A stretch of DNA of 64,000 bases, from the NCBI RefSeq assembly GCF_019285595.1, contig NZ_CP079094.1:1794001-1858000 (forward strand). The letters are read 5' to 3'. Origin of the DNA: Rickettsiella endosymbiont of Dermanyssus gallinae. GTDB taxonomy: Bacteria; Pseudomonadota; Gammaproteobacteria; Diplorickettsiales; Diplorickettsiaceae. Under the pieces are notes generated by a model. The model ran no database searches. It was given only the letters and a program-made list of their open reading frames with translations, and was not told the origin of the DNA. Shown here piece after piece: positions 1 through 9,575 of this stretch. How positions within the stretch are numbered: position 1 is the stretch's first letter; each line of letters opens with the position of its first letter. The position numbers were made by a program, and so were the translations under genes.

Positions 1-1
1 T

Positions 2-124
2 CGTCAGATACAAAGTGTTGCAAAAGAATATCTACAATCTGGCCATTTAATCATCGCCTATTTACATCCCTTACCTTTACATTCATCTAACCCTATTAGC
101 CCAAGGTCTTCGCATGTACGTTAA
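2..124 (+). CDS. C-terminal end of an M16-family peptidase (left-truncated)
   Basis: An open frame enters from the left edge and ends with TAA at 122-124, overlapping the next gene by 11 bp. The 40 visible residues (QSVAKEYLQSGHLIIAYLHP near the end) look like the last helix and strand of an M16 metallopeptidase, where a helix is followed by a hydrophobic 'LIIAYL' strand. The next gene is a zinc-less M16 subunit, and such proteins are usually encoded directly after a catalytic partner, so this is probably the active subunit. Only the tail is visible, so the HxxEH zinc motif cannot be checked. Confidence 0.6.
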   Translation, partial: RQIQSVAKEYLQSGHLIIAYLHPLPLHSSNPISPRSSHVR

Positions 125-1436
125 ACGTTTTTTTGCCACCCTTTTTCTGTTGTTAACGGTTGCTCTCATTACAGCAAATGCCATAGCTTCCACTTCAGTA
201 CTTCCTATTGAGCATTGGACAAGTAAAAGTGGTGTTCCTGTTTATTTTGTTGCCAAGACACAAGTACCTATCGTCGATATCGCTGTGATATTCCATGCGG
301 GATCTGCTTACGATAGTACCTCACCAGGTATTGCTCAGCTCACAGCACAAATGCTGGGTCAAGGCACACATAATTTAGATGCAAATGAAATCGCAAATCG
401 TTTTGAATCGGCAGGCGCGCATTATAATGCGGGAATTAACCAAGATATGGCGATAGCGCAGCTTCGTTCATTGAGTGAACCCCAGTTTTTTAATATGGCT
501 TTTAATACGTTTGCAGAATTAATTAGCCAAGCTAATTTTCTGGAAGATGCTTTACACCGAGAAAAAAAACAAGTCCGAATCGCCCTACAACAAGAAGAAC
601 AAACACCCACAGCCATTGCAATAAAAGCATTTTATAAAGATTTATACGCCGAACATCCCTACGCCTCACCTTTATTTGGAACAACAGAAAGCATTGATCA
701 AATTACACACGCGGAACTCATCAAGTTTTATCAACGTTATTACGTTGCTCAAAACGCGATGATGGCGATTGTTGGAAATATTACCAAAGATAAAGCAGTT
801 AGCCTGGCTGATCAGCTCTCATCCGCCCTCCCACAAGGCAAAAAAGTAATGCCCTTAGCTAAGCCTACCTCTCAGTTAAGCAATCAGCATTATAAAATTC
901 ACTACCCCTCTCAACAATCAACTATTCTTTTAGGACAACTCGGCATCACATTGAAAGATCCGGATTATTTTCCGCTGTTATTAGGTAATCAAATTTTAGG
1001 CGGCGGTATATTGACCTCACAACTTTTCACAGAAGTAAGAAACAAACGAGGACTCTGTTACGGGATAAGCAGCAACTTTAATACACTACAAGCAGGCGGT
1101 CCCTTTATCATCGGTTTACAAACTCGTAAAAGCCAAGCGGCTACTGCACTTGCAGTGACGCAAACCACTTTAAAAAGCTTTATTGAAAAAGGACCGAGTG
1201 AACAAGAATTAATTGCCGCCAAACAAGCATTAATCGGTAGTTTTCCGCTCAGCATTGCCAATAATGCTGCTATTTTAGCTAAATTAAAAGCAATAGGTTT
1301 TTATGAATTGCCTTTAAATTATTTGGATGATTATCGAGAAAAAATTAATAATGTCAGTGTTAAACAAGTACGTGATGCTTTTCAAAAACATATTAACCCA
1401 GGAAAATTATTGGTCGTTACGCTGGGTGAAAATTAA
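114..1436 (+). CDS. M16-family peptidase-like protein, non-catalytic subunit, exported
   Basis: This 440-residue protein starts with a signal peptide (residues 1-26, charged MYVKR then a hydrophobic stretch ending in ANAIAS). The rest has the two-lobed M16 (pitrilysin/PqqL) layout. Where active members carry HxxEH, it reads GIAQLTAQMLGQG, so the zinc ligands and catalytic Glu are missing. The C-terminal substrate-binding segment with the R/Y pair is kept (NKRGLCYGIS near residue 312). Such proteins pair with a catalytic M16 subunit to form a periplasmic peptidase, and the preceding overlapping gene fits that partner. The ATG at 114 gives a proper signal peptide. The substrate is unknown. Confidence 0.85.
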   Translation: MYVKRFFATLFLLLTVALITANAIASTSVLPIEHWTSKSGVPVYFVAKTQVPIVDIAVIFHAGSAYDSTSPGIAQLTAQMLGQGTHNLDANEIANRFESAGAHYNAGINQDMAIAQLRSLSEPQFFNMAFNTFAELISQANFLEDALHREKKQVRIALQQEEQTPTAIAIKAFYKDLYAEHPYASPLFGTTESIDQITHAELIKFYQRYYVAQNAMMAIVGNITKDKAVSLADQLSSALPQGKKVMPLAKPTSQLSNQHYKIHYPSQQSTILLGQLGITLKDPDYFPLLLGNQILGGGILTSQLFTEVRNKRGLCYGISSNFNTLQAGGPFIIGLQTRKSQAATALAVTQTTLKSFIEKGPSEQELIAAKQALIGSFPLSIANNAAILAKLKAIGFYELPLNYLDDYREKINNVSVKQVRDAFQKHINPGKLLVVTLGEN

Positions 1437-1469
1437 TAGGCTCTTCGACTAGAATTTTCGCGGTGCCTT
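1437..1469 (+). repeat. Element A, decayed fragment (A5)
   Basis: The 33 bases between the convergent ends of the M16 gene and hemL match one half of element A: a CTCTTCG end followed by ACTAGAATTTTCGCGGTGCC, close to copy A1 near 15.7 kb with its middle deleted. The other terminus is not recognisable, so this is a truncated old copy. Confidence 0.5.
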
Positions 1470-2779
1470 TAAGAAAGACTGGGCTCAAGTATTTGCTTTT
1501 TTAGCTTAGTAAATACTTTTTCTGCTGCGTTTAGCGTAAAAGAAAGATCTTCCTCACTATGTACACTCGAAACAAAGCCGGATTCAAAAGGTGAAGGCGC
1601 GAAATAAATGCCTTCTGCTAACATTTCATGAAAAAATTGTTTAAATAATAAGGGATTGCATCGTGCAACTTGTTCATATTGGTAAATTTCACTTTCTTCT
1701 GTAAAGAAAAGTCCAAATAAACCACCCACATAATGCCCTTGCAAAGGAATTCCTATTTCTTTAGCAATATGCAATAGGCCTTCTACGAGTCTGCGCGTCA
1801 TTGCACTTAAATCAGTGTAGAAATCAGGTACGCTGAGCATTTCTAGCGTTGCTAATCCTGCAGCTACGGAGATGGGATTACCTGATAAAGTCCCTGCTTG
1901 GTAAACGGATCCTTCGGGTGCAAGACAATCCATAATGTCACTTCGCCCGCCCAACGCACCAATAGGCAAACCTCCACCAATAATTTTACCTAAGGTGGTT
2001 AGGTCAGGTTTTACATGGTAAAGCGCTTGCGCTCCACCTAAGGCTACTCTAAAACCTGTGATGACTTCATCAAAAATCAATAAACTTCCATAGTAATTAC
2101 ATAACTCACGTAGACCTTCTAAAAAGCCTGAAAGCGGTAATATACATCCCATGTTACCTGCTACCGGTTCTACAATAACCGCCGCAATTTCTTTACCGTG
2201 ATGTAAAAATACTTGGTTAACTTGCTCAAGATTATTGAAATCAACACTCAAGGTTTGCTCTACGACTTCTTCAGGAATGCCGGCTGAATCCGGTATTGAA
2301 AAACTAGCGAGTCCTGATCCTGCTTTTACTAATAAAGCATCTACATGACCGTGGTAACAACCATTAAATTTAAGGATTTTTTTACGACCGGTAAAACCAC
2401 GTGCAAGACGTACGGCAGTCATAGTTGCCTCTGTGCCTGAATTCATCAGTCGTATTTTTTTTAAATTCGGCATTAGCGTGCGAATCTTTTCTGCTAAATC
2501 CGCTTCCGCCGCAATAGAAGCGCCAAAGCTAAGACCTTTTGCTGCTGCTTCCTGTACAGCTTTAACTATGTTTTCAGGCGCATGTCCTAAAATTAATGCT
2601 CCCCACGATCCAACATAATCAATATAGGATTTACCTTGTACATCAAACAGATAGGCGTGATTACCATGTGAAAAAAACAGCGGTTCCCCACCTACTGCCT
2701 TAAAAGAACGTACAGGCGAATTAACGCCACCGGGGATAAATTGTTTAGCGCGTGAAAACAGTTCTTGAGAAGAAGACAT
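1469..2779 (-). CDS. hemL: Glutamate-1-semialdehyde 2,1-aminomutase
   Basis: HemL converts glutamate-1-semialdehyde to 5-aminolevulinate with pyridoxal phosphate, the last step of the C5 route into haem synthesis. The 436 residues match the usual family length. Visible family features are the N-terminal [13 protein letters not shown], the cofactor-binding [14 protein letters not shown], the aspartate in [11 protein letters not shown] and the Schiff-base lysine in [13 protein letters not shown] near residue 264. The gene stands alone, convergent with the M16 gene, and its last base abuts the element A fragment. The ATG start is the natural family start. Confidence 0.97.
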   Translation of the reverse strand: MSSSQELFSRAKQFIPGGVNSPVRSFKAVGGEPLFFSHGNHAYLFDVQGKSYIDYVGSWGALILGHAPENIVKAVQEAAAKGLSFGASIAAEADLAEKIRTLMPNLKKIRLMNSGTEATMTAVRLARGFTGRKKILKFNGCYHGHVDALLVKAGSGLASFSIPDSAGIPEEVVEQTLSVDFNNLEQVNQVFLHHGKEIAAVIVEPVAGNMGCILPLSGFLEGLRELCNYYGSLLIFDEVITGFRVALGGAQALYHVKPDLTTLGKIIGGGLPIGALGGRSDIMDCLAPEGSVYQAGTLSGNPISVAAGLATLEMLSVPDFYTDLSAMTRRLVEGLLHIAKEIGIPLQGHYVGGLFGLFFTEESEIYQYEQVARCNPLLFKQFFHEMLAEGIYFAPSPFESGFVSSVHSEEDLSFTLNAAEKVFTKLKKQILEPSLS

Positions 2780-2873
2780 AAAATATTGGAATTCTTTACT
2801 TTTTTATAAAGTCTAATTAAATTTTAGTAAGTTCTAGATAGTTTAGCTTTGAAGCATCTTGTTGAGGTTTTCA

Positions 2874-3020
2874 ATGTCCCCTGGTCAAAAGGCTTACAAA
2901 GATATCGTTACTGACAAAATACAGTTAGAATCATACTATAGACCTCTTTTGAAACACAGTGTTTTGTTGGGCTTAATCGAAAAATTGAGCCTATTCACCT
3001 CCTCAAAAGAGAATTTATAA
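2874..3020 (+). CDS. Small open frame upstream of mrdA, 48 residues, uncertain
   Basis: An ATG preceded by a GAGG at suitable distance opens a 48-codon frame (MSPGQKAYKDIV... to SSKENL) that ends 28 bp before mrdA. No family is recognised. The second half of the frame coincides with an inverted repeat (2944-3011), so part of this stretch may be structured leader RNA instead. It could also be the remnant of a lost gene. It is listed because the ribosome-binding site is reasonable, but evidence for translation is weak. Confidence 0.25.
   Translation: MSPGQKAYKDIVTDKIQLESYYRPLLKHSVLLGLIEKLSLFTSSKENL
2944..3011 (+). other. Nested inverted repeat in the mrdA leader region
   Basis: CTCTTTTGA at 2944-2952 pairs with TCAAAAGAG at 3003-3011. 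Inside it, GGCTTAA and TTGAGCC around 2970-2992 can pair with one G-U. The structure ends about 38 bp before the mrdA start codon. No U-run follows, so it is not a standard terminator; it might be a leader RNA fold or chance. Confidence 0.35.
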
Positions 3021-3048
3021 ACAACCTTTACTCTGGCTCAACTATCTC

Positions 3049-5100
3049 ATGCTCAAGTCGATAAATAGGTTTAAAAACACTCGTCAAGAGCATGGACTAT
3101 TTAAGCGAAGGGCGTTTTCCATTCTTGTAGGAATAGGATTTTTAACGCTTGCCCTCTTAGGGCGTTTAATTTACCTACAGCTCTTTCAACATAACCTCTA
3201 TACGACTCTAGCTCGACAAAATCAGCTCGGTCTGATCCCTGTTGAGCCTAATCGCGGCCTTATTTATGACAGAAAAGGTGTTTTACTGGCTGAGAATAAA
3301 CCCATTTTCAACCTTGTTATCACCCCTGACTTAGTCAGTCACATGGATGAAACCATCGCTGCGCTCTCTAAAATTATCAAGATTGATTCAGAGGACCTCA
3401 AACAATTTGAGCGACAACGGCGCTTACATCACCGCTTTGAACCCGTCCCTCTACGCGTTAAATTAACGGAAGAGGAAGTCGCTAAGTTTTCCATTGAGCG
3501 TTATCGTTTTCCCGGCGTTAGCATACAAGCAGAAATGATCCGCTATTACCCAAGAGGCAACGCTTTTGCCTCTATAGTCGGTTATATGGGTCGCGTTAAT
3601 GAGAAAGAACTACAAACCGTTGACCCGGTTAACTATAGCGCCAGTAACTTTATCGGGAAAACAGGCGTAGAAAAGTATTATGAAGCACAATTACATGGCA
3701 CAGTAGGGTACCAGCAAGTTGAAACCAATGTGCATGGTCAAATCGTACGTGTTTTAAGACAAACCCAACCTATTTCAGGTAGAAGCCTCGTATTAACCAT
3801 TGATAGTGGGTTACAAGAATTAGCTCAACGGGCTTTAGGCCAGCAAAAAGGAGCTGTCGTCGCGCTGGACCCACGTAACGGGGAAATTCTAGCTTTTGTC
3901 AGCAGCCCTAGCTTTGACCCAAATCTCTTCGTTAGTGGCATTAGACAAACAGATTATGATGTATTAAAAAATGCCCCGGGCAACCCTTTATATAATCGCG
4001 CCTTACGCGGCGCCTACCATCCGGGCTCAACCATTAAACCTTTTATCAGCATTGAAGCCCTAAGGGATAATGTCATTACCCCCTCTTATACGATTCATGA
4101 TACGGGCGAATTCCAAATTAATGGTAGAGGACGGATTTATCACAACTTTCGCCGCCATTCTTATGGTGGTGTCAATTTACTCAAGGCCCTAACCGTTTCT
4201 TCTGATATCTATTTCTATAATCTCAGTATGCGCATGGGTATTAATCGAATTGATTCTATCCTTAAGCAATTTAACTTTGGTTCTCCTATAGGCGTCGACC
4301 TCCCTGATGAAAGTGGCGGTGTGCTACCCACCCCAGAATGGAAGAAAAAATCCTATGGGGAATCCTGGTATCCAGGCGATACCCTCAATTGCGGTATTGG
4401 CCAAGGATATTTATTAGTAACACCTCTGCAATTAGCCTATGCGGTCAGCACACTCGCAAACTGGGGAGAACGCTGGAAACCGCATGTGGTATTAAATTGG
4501 CGCTCCGGTAATGGCGCTATAACGTCTATAGAACCTGAACGTTTGGCACCTATAGCCGATGTACCTAAACCGATATTAAGGTTTATCCGTACGGCCATGC
4601 AGCATGTTGTTAATGCTCCCGGTGGAACAGCTGAACGCTTTTTCCCTGGCGCCCCCTATACCTTGGCAGGAAAAACAGGAACCGCTCAAGTCTTTAGCAT
4701 GAAAAACAATGAGCGCTATGACTCTAAAACAATAGCCACTAAACTACGGGATGACTCCCTATTTATCACATTTGCCCCGGTCGAGGAGCCAAAAATAGCC
4801 CTCGCCATTATCGTGCAAAATAGTGTAACGCCGGCGGCAGAAATCGCTCGTCGGCTTCTTGATTACTATTTAATTCCCCCTTCACCTATCCCCACGATTA
4901 CTTCGCAAGAAGCGATACCTATACCTCCTCCTGCTCCCGCTGAGCCATCGGACGAGGCACAAACAAAGAAAAATCTAACAACCCAACCACCACCGGCCTC
5001 TGCAGAGGCCGGTAAAAACGCCATAATGGCTGAAGCAGACCATCCGGATGAGGACGGGAATGATCAGGAAGACGAAGAAAATGAGCCCTTAGAAGAATAA
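3049..5100 (+). CDS. mrdA: Penicillin-binding protein 2, peptidoglycan D,D-transpeptidase
   Basis: PBP2 is the transpeptidase that cross-links peptidoglycan during lateral wall growth, partnered with RodA. The protein has a short cytoplasmic N-terminus, one membrane anchor (about residues 25-45), the dimerisation domain with PVEPNRGLIYDRKG, and a transpeptidase domain with all three active-site motifs: STIK near residue 327, SSD near 385 and KTGT near 542. At 683 residues it is longer than the E. coli protein because of a tail of about 50 residues, first proline-rich and then strongly acidic (DEDGNDQEDEENEPLEE). The usual neighbour rodA is absent; rpsT follows. Confidence 0.95.
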   Translation: MLKSINRFKNTRQEHGLFKRRAFSILVGIGFLTLALLGRLIYLQLFQHNLYTTLARQNQLGLIPVEPNRGLIYDRKGVLLAENKPIFNLVITPDLVSHMDETIAALSKIIKIDSEDLKQFERQRRLHHRFEPVPLRVKLTEEEVAKFSIERYRFPGVSIQAEMIRYYPRGNAFASIVGYMGRVNEKELQTVDPVNYSASNFIGKTGVEKYYEAQLHGTVGYQQVETNVHGQIVRVLRQTQPISGRSLVLTIDSGLQELAQRALGQQKGAVVALDPRNGEILAFVSSPSFDPNLFVSGIRQTDYDVLKNAPGNPLYNRALRGAYHPGSTIKPFISIEALRDNVITPSYTIHDTGEFQINGRGRIYHNFRRHSYGGVNLLKALTVSSDIYFYNLSMRMGINRIDSILKQFNFGSPIGVDLPDESGGVLPTPEWKKKSYGESWYPGDTLNCGIGQGYLLVTPLQLAYAVSTLANWGERWKPHVVLNWRSGNGAITSIEPERLAPIADVPKPILRFIRTAMQHVVNAPGGTAERFFPGAPYTLAGKTGTAQVFSMKNNERYDSKTIATKLRDDSLFITFAPVEEPKIALAIIVQNSVTPAAEIARRLLDYYLIPPSPIPTITSQEAIPIPPPAPAEPSDEAQTKKNLTTQPPPASAEAGKNAIMAEADHPDEDGNDQEDEENEPLEE

Positions 5101-5235
5101 CTTGATTGACAAATATCCTGCATAAAGGCATGATTGGCGCCAAAATTCATTGGAATTCAACGTGAGAAATTCGATAGGAGAGTTGCTCACAAGAGTAGTT
5201 TTTTCGTATTACTGATATATCCGAGGACTAGTACA

Positions 5236-5526
5236 TTGGCCAACACAAAACAAGCAAAAAAACGCGTACGACAAGCTGAAAAAAGCCGTCAACATAACAC
5301 GAGCTATCGCTCTATGATGCGTACCTACATTAAACGCGTTGTAACAGCGATTGAAGCAGGAAAAGCAACGGAAGCGGACACCGCTTACCAAGTAGCACTT
5401 CCTATCATTGACCGTATGGCAACAAGAGGCTTTATCCATAAAAATAAAGCTGCCAGACATAAAAGTCGCTTATTAGCGAGAATTCGCAAATTAAGCCCTG
5501 CTGCATCAGAAGCCTCTGCGGCTTAA
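5236..5526 (+). CDS. rpsT: 30S ribosomal protein S20, TTG start
   Basis: S20 binds 16S rRNA early in small-subunit assembly. The protein ([20 protein letters not shown]..., then [11 protein letters not shown] and [15 protein letters not shown]) aligns over its whole length with the family, plus a short C-terminal [10 protein letters not shown] tail. The start is taken as TTG at 5236, preceded by CCGAGGA at normal spacing, because family members begin M-A-N-x-K. An upstream ATG at 5134 would add 34 residues of no family likeness. E. coli rpsT also uses UUG and is autoregulated, so the weak start is probably functional here too. Confidence 0.95.
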   Translation: MANTKQAKKRVRQAEKSRQHNTSYRSMMRTYIKRVVTAIEAGKATEADTAYQVALPIIDRMATRGFIHKNKAARHKSRLLARIRKLSPAASEASAA

Positions 5527-5531
5527 ACCCA

Positions 5532-6386
5532 CTACGCCAAAAGCTGTGCTAGTGCTTTTTTCAATTCAGGCACTAGTACAGTAAGCGGCACAGTTGATTT
5601 ACCCAAACTCTTATACACCTGTTCCAACTCACTAAATGGTTTAAGTGCGTGTAGATGTTTTTTCAATGTTTCTTTATCACCCCGTTGAATAGGCCCCGTC
5701 AGCGCTTTTAAAGCACTTGTGGCTTTTAGCTTATTTAAAGACTGCGTCATTAGACTATTGGCTAAGGTTTTAGCTAAATCGTAAGGTAACCCTGCTTTTT
5801 GATAACAGTCCTCTGCCATTGCCGATAAAGTAACGATATAGTTAGAAGAAAAAACACAGGCGGCATGGTAAAGTGCTTTGGACTCTTTGCTTAGAGGAAA
5901 TAATTGCCCTCCAATTCCAGCGATTAAGGGTGACATTATTTCTAAAGCCTGTTTATCACCTTCCAATGCGCAATAAGTTCCCGCAAAGTTTTCTATATCC
6001 TTTAATGGATTAGAAAAACTAAATATGGGATGCACACTCGCTGTATAACAGCCCCATGTTCTAGCACTGTTTAAACTATCTGATGACTGCAAGCCACTGC
6101 AATGAAAAACCAAACTTTCGGACTTAGGTGCTGCTTGTTCAACTAACTGCTTGCACACCATTTCAATGGCATCATCTGGCGTAGCAATTAAATAAAGATC
6201 AGCAAATCTAAACTGCTTTAAGCGATGGCAAGCGGTTCCTTCCCCTATAAACGCAACTGCGCTTTCTGAACTGTTAATGCTGGAATTATAGATGTCTTGA
6301 ATAAATACAAGATTGGTTTTTCTCAATAAAAAAGCCAGTGTTTTTCCTAAACGACCACAGCCGATGATATTGAGCTTTAATTTCAT
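5532..6386 (-). CDS. Rossmann-fold protein with DUF2520-like C-terminal domain
   Basis: The N-terminus is an NAD(P)-binding Rossmann fold (KLNIIGCGRLGKTLAFLL). The remainder resembles the mostly helical DUF2520 domain, an arrangement related to pyrroline-5-carboxylate reductase and 6-phosphogluconate dehydrogenase folds. The substrate is not known. The start is set at ATG 6386, directly before the dinucleotide-binding strand, with AGGT just upstream; a start at 6437 would overlap the channel gene and add 17 unlikely residues. It is the last gene of a minus-strand run coq7-mscS-this gene, with a 16 bp gap. Confidence 0.8.
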   Translation of the reverse strand: MKLKLNIIGCGRLGKTLAFLLRKTNLVFIQDIYNSSINSSESAVAFIGEGTACHRLKQFRFADLYLIATPDDAIEMVCKQLVEQAAPKSESLVFHCSGLQSSDSLNSARTWGCYTASVHPIFSFSNPLKDIENFAGTYCALEGDKQALEIMSPLIAGIGGQLFPLSKESKALYHAACVFSSNYIVTLSAMAEDCYQKAGLPYDLAKTLANSLMTQSLNKLKATSALKALTGPIQRGDKETLKKHLHALKPFSELEQVYKSLGKSTVPLTVLVPELKKALAQLLA

Positions 6387-6402
6387 ACCTAGATTCGAGA
6401 TG

Positions 6403-7479
6403 CTATTTTGGTGCAGATAATTCTGATTCCTGAGCACTTAAACAAATGTTGGTCGGAAAGGCCCATTTAGCACCATGACTATGAACGCAATCTAACAGCT
6501 GCAAATAAAGTGTTTGTTGTAATGTTAAAAAATCAGCGCTATTAACAAGCTTAGTAAATGCATTAATTGATATATTAAGCGATGAATGGGCTAATTCACT
6601 TAGATTAACAGTGATAGCGCGGTCTTTATCAATCGCCGTACTTTCTTTTAAAACCGACTGCATTGCTTGCAAAATCGCTGGAACCTTCGCTATATCCTGA
6701 TAACGCAAACTAATAGCACAAGAGAAACGTCGATGTTTCATTCTAGACCGATTTTCTACCACTAAGTTAGAAAATAATGCGTTAGGAATATACACAGGGC
6801 GGCAATCGGGTGTTAGCAATCGACAAACACGCCAACCAATCGCTTGTACTTGACCTTCTACTTTGAGTGCGGGCAATACAATTTGATCACCTATCACAAA
6901 AGGTCTATCTAGAAACAACATTAAACTACCAAAAACATTCGCTAAAAGATCTTTAGACGCAAACCCGATAAGAATGCCGCCCATTCCTCCAAACGCTAGC
7001 ACGCCTGCAATACTTAAACCAAATAGCTGAGACAACGACAAAGCACTAACAATGACAATGGCGATCTTAGCAATTTGACTCAACGCATGAACAAGGGTGG
7101 TATCCGCTGTTTTATTTTTACGCTTAAGAAATGTGGTGCTATAAAATGTAACAAAACGCCATAAAAACCATGCGAATAAAGCGATAAAAACGAGGCGACG
7201 AAAGAATTGGAACTGTTGCGCTTCTAATTCCCAGTGCCAACAAAGCCATTCAAATGAATAAGTAGCGCCGATCACAGCAACAAAAATGATTAAGGGGTTA
7301 TAAAGTGCTTTTACAGACGCACAACTTACAAAATGAGCACCTTGATCAAAACGCTGAAGCATTTTTTTATATAATAGACGTAGGCCAAAACAAAGCAGTC
7401 CCGTTATGATAAGCGCAATACAAGCTCTTATGACACAACCTTGTAGTAACATTTTATAAACTGAGTGTAAGGTATTCAT
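6403..7479 (-). CDS. MscS-family mechanosensitive channel
   Basis: MscS-type channels open under membrane tension to release solutes on osmotic downshock. Four to five hydrophobic segments cover about residues 10-185. The pore helix and beta domain follow, with the hallmark GGILIGFASKDLLANVFGS, then LFLDRPFVIGDQIVL and the VYIPNALFSNLVVENRSR stretch. The 358-residue length fits a small MscS homologue without a periplasmic N-terminal domain. It lies 13 bp downstream of coq7 on the same strand, so the two are probably cotranscribed. Confidence 0.9.
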   Translation of the reverse strand: MNTLHSVYKMLLQGCVIRACIALIITGLLCFGLRLLYKKMLQRFDQGAHFVSCASVKALYNPLIIFVAVIGATYSFEWLCWHWELEAQQFQFFRRLVFIALFAWFLWRFVTFYSTTFLKRKNKTADTTLVHALSQIAKIAIVIVSALSLSQLFGLSIAGVLAFGGMGGILIGFASKDLLANVFGSLMLFLDRPFVIGDQIVLPALKVEGQVQAIGWRVCRLLTPDCRPVYIPNALFSNLVVENRSRMKHRRFSCAISLRYQDIAKVPAILQAMQSVLKESTAIDKDRAITVNLSELAHSSLNISINAFTKLVNSADFLTLQQTLYLQLLDCVHSHGAKWAFPTNICLSAQESELSAPK

Positions 7480-7492
7480 TTTTATGTATCTC

Positions 7493-8128
7493 TTAAATCT
7501 TATAGGCGACTAGTGTCATAAACTTTGCTAATCCCTGCATACTCATCTGAATAAGCAACGGTAACGGGACGGCACCGGATTGCTCCGCCGTTGTAGCATG
7601 TTCAATTTCTTCTAAACGCATCTGTTCGACAATAGCACGGCTTTTTTTATCATTCAGCGGTAGCCGCTGCAAATGCTTATTTAAGTGCCTTTCTACTTGA
7701 TGCTCGGTTTCTGCTAAAAACCCTAGACTTATTTTATCACCTAGCAATCCCGCTATTAACCCCATAAATAATGCACCGCTATACCAAAAAGGATTTAAAT
7801 AACTAGGGTGTGTATTTAATTCTTCTAGGCGCTGTTCACACCATTTCAAATGGTCTGCTTCTTCCTGAGCTGCTTCTTGTAATTTCTTCTGAATAGTCGA
7901 TGAACGGGCTGTCAGTGCTTGGCCTTGATATAAAGCCTGCGCACACACTTCACCAACATGATTAATACGCATGAGTCCCGCAGCATGACGGCGTTCGCTA
8001 GCGCTTAAGGCGCCTTCGGATAGATGAGCCGATGGATTAGGGCGTGTTGCGAGAGGCATCGTATTAACGGATTGTAAGGCTTTATCTAGCCCTAAAATGA
8101 CATGATCCCACAAAGAATATTGACGCAT
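7493..8128 (-). CDS. coq7: Demethoxyubiquinone hydroxylase (Coq7 family)
   Basis: Coq7 is a membrane-associated di-iron monooxygenase that adds the last hydroxyl group in ubiquinone synthesis. The ferritin-like carboxylate/histidine ligand motifs are visible as RINHVGEVCAQALYQGQ, EEADHLKWC, ETEHQVERH and EEIEHATTA. The 211-residue length matches bacterial members. It opens a minus-strand run with mscS and the DUF2520 gene and is divergent from the protease gene at 8217. With ubiE, ubiJ and ubiB later in the window, it shows an aerobic ubiquinone pathway. Confidence 0.95.
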   Translation of the reverse strand: MRQYSLWDHVILGLDKALQSVNTMPLATRPNPSAHLSEGALSASERRHAAGLMRINHVGEVCAQALYQGQALTARSSTIQKKLQEAAQEEADHLKWCEQRLEELNTHPSYLNPFWYSGALFMGLIAGLLGDKISLGFLAETEHQVERHLNKHLQRLPLNDKKSRAIVEQMRLEEIEHATTAEQSGAVPLPLLIQMSMQGLAKFMTLVAYKI

Positions 8129-8216
8129 AAAAACCTACAACCCCTAGCATATTTCATTGGAATAGGGCCAATAAATACGCTAAGCTTAGCGGCTAGCTAT
8201 TTAGCCACAAAAAATT

Positions 8217-9569
8217 ATGAAAAAATTATTATACCGATTATTAACCAGCTTACTATTAATAATAGGGTTTAACGCGCCTTGTTTTGCCGGCTGGCCTTTC
8301 AGCGTTGCCCAGCAAGTTAATAACACGAGCATCTCTCAGATATTAAAATCTATCATGCCCGCCGTGGTTAATGTCTCTGTTCAAGGCGATATCCCACCTA
8401 ACCAATTGCCTCAACCTATTCCTGGCCGCCCTTATCCACGCCATTTTGAAAGCATGGGCTCGGGTGTCATTATTGATGCTAAAAAAGGTTATATTTTAAC
8501 GAATGCGCACGTTATTCATGAGGCTAAATCGATTACCGTCACACTAGGTGATGGCCGTGTCTTCAAAGCGACGCTTAAAGGCGCTGATCCCGCTTCTGAT
8601 ATTGCTTTACTCATTATCACGCCGGACCACTTAACACAAATCCCACTGGGAAATTCAGATAATTTAAAAGTGGGCGATTTTGTCGCTGCAATTGGAAATC
8701 CTTTTGGCCTCAATCAAACCGTTACTTCAGGTATTGTTAGCGCATTGCAACGCACGGGTTTAGGCATAGAGGGTTATGAAAACTTCATTCAAACCGATGC
8801 TCCGATTAATCCTGGTAACTCAGGCGGTGCTTTAATTAACTTAAAAGGTGAATTAATCGGGATTAATACCGCTATACTCGCATCAAACACCAATGCGGGT
8901 AACATTGGTATTGGTTTTGCTATCCCCGTCAATATGGCACACGGCGTTATGCAACAATTGGCTGAATATGGTTCGGTACGTCGTGGCTTGATGGGTGTTT
9001 TAGTTCAAGATCTAACACCTGCCCTAGCAAGCGCTTTTCATCTCCCTACCAATACGGATGGTGCTTTAGTCACTCAGGTACCTATCTATTCTCCTGCTAC
9101 CACAGCGGGAATCCAAACGGGAGATATTATTCAATCACTCAATAACATAACCATCCATAATGCAGGTCAAGTGAAAAACATTGTCGGTATGTTAAGAGTC
9201 GATGACAAAGTCAGCATAAGGCTGACACGAAAAGGAAAAATAATCAACACTGAATTGAAACTGAAGGATCCTAAACAATATAAACAAACCGCCGAATGCG
9301 ATAATCCCTTCCTCTACGGCATGGTGCTACGTAACTTTGACCAAACCGTTACAGGGCAAGGGCACTTGGTCGGCGTTGAAGTGGTTAATATTGATGAAGA
9401 AAGTATGGCTTGGCATGCCGGTATCCGCCCCGGCGACGTCATGACGTCTGCCAATCAAGTAACCGTCGCGAATGTCGAGCAATTACAAAAGATAGCGAAA
9501 GAAAGTAAAAATGAACTATTAGTTAATGTATTGTCACGCGCAGGTGTAAGATTCATTATCATCAAATAG
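8217..9569 (+). CDS. Periplasmic Do-family serine protease (DegP/DegQ type)
   Basis: This is a trypsin-like envelope quality-control protease and chaperone. It has a signal peptide (residues 1-24, ending CFAG), a protease domain with the triad H (TNAHVIH, near 98), D (ASDIALL, near 128) and S202 (NPGNSGGALI), and two PDZ domains (about 255-350 and 365-450). The first PDZ starts after GSVRRGLMGVLVQDL, as in DegQ and DegP. At 450 residues it is nearer DegQ than DegP. It is a single gene with its own promoter region shared divergently with coq7, and it ends next to a palindromic element. Confidence 0.95.
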   Translation: MKKLLYRLLTSLLLIIGFNAPCFAGWPFSVAQQVNNTSISQILKSIMPAVVNVSVQGDIPPNQLPQPIPGRPYPRHFESMGSGVIIDAKKGYILTNAHVIHEAKSITVTLGDGRVFKATLKGADPASDIALLIITPDHLTQIPLGNSDNLKVGDFVAAIGNPFGLNQTVTSGIVSALQRTGLGIEGYENFIQTDAPINPGNSGGALINLKGELIGINTAILASNTNAGNIGIGFAIPVNMAHGVMQQLAEYGSVRRGLMGVLVQDLTPALASAFHLPTNTDGALVTQVPIYSPATTAGIQTGDIIQSLNNITIHNAGQVKNIVGMLRVDDKVSIRLTRKGKIINTELKLKDPKQYKQTAECDNPFLYGMVLRNFDQTVTGQGHLVGVEVVNIDEESMAWHAGIRPGDVMTSANQVTVANVEQLQKIAKESKNELLVNVLSRAGVRFIIIK

Positions 9570-9575
9570 TGATCG

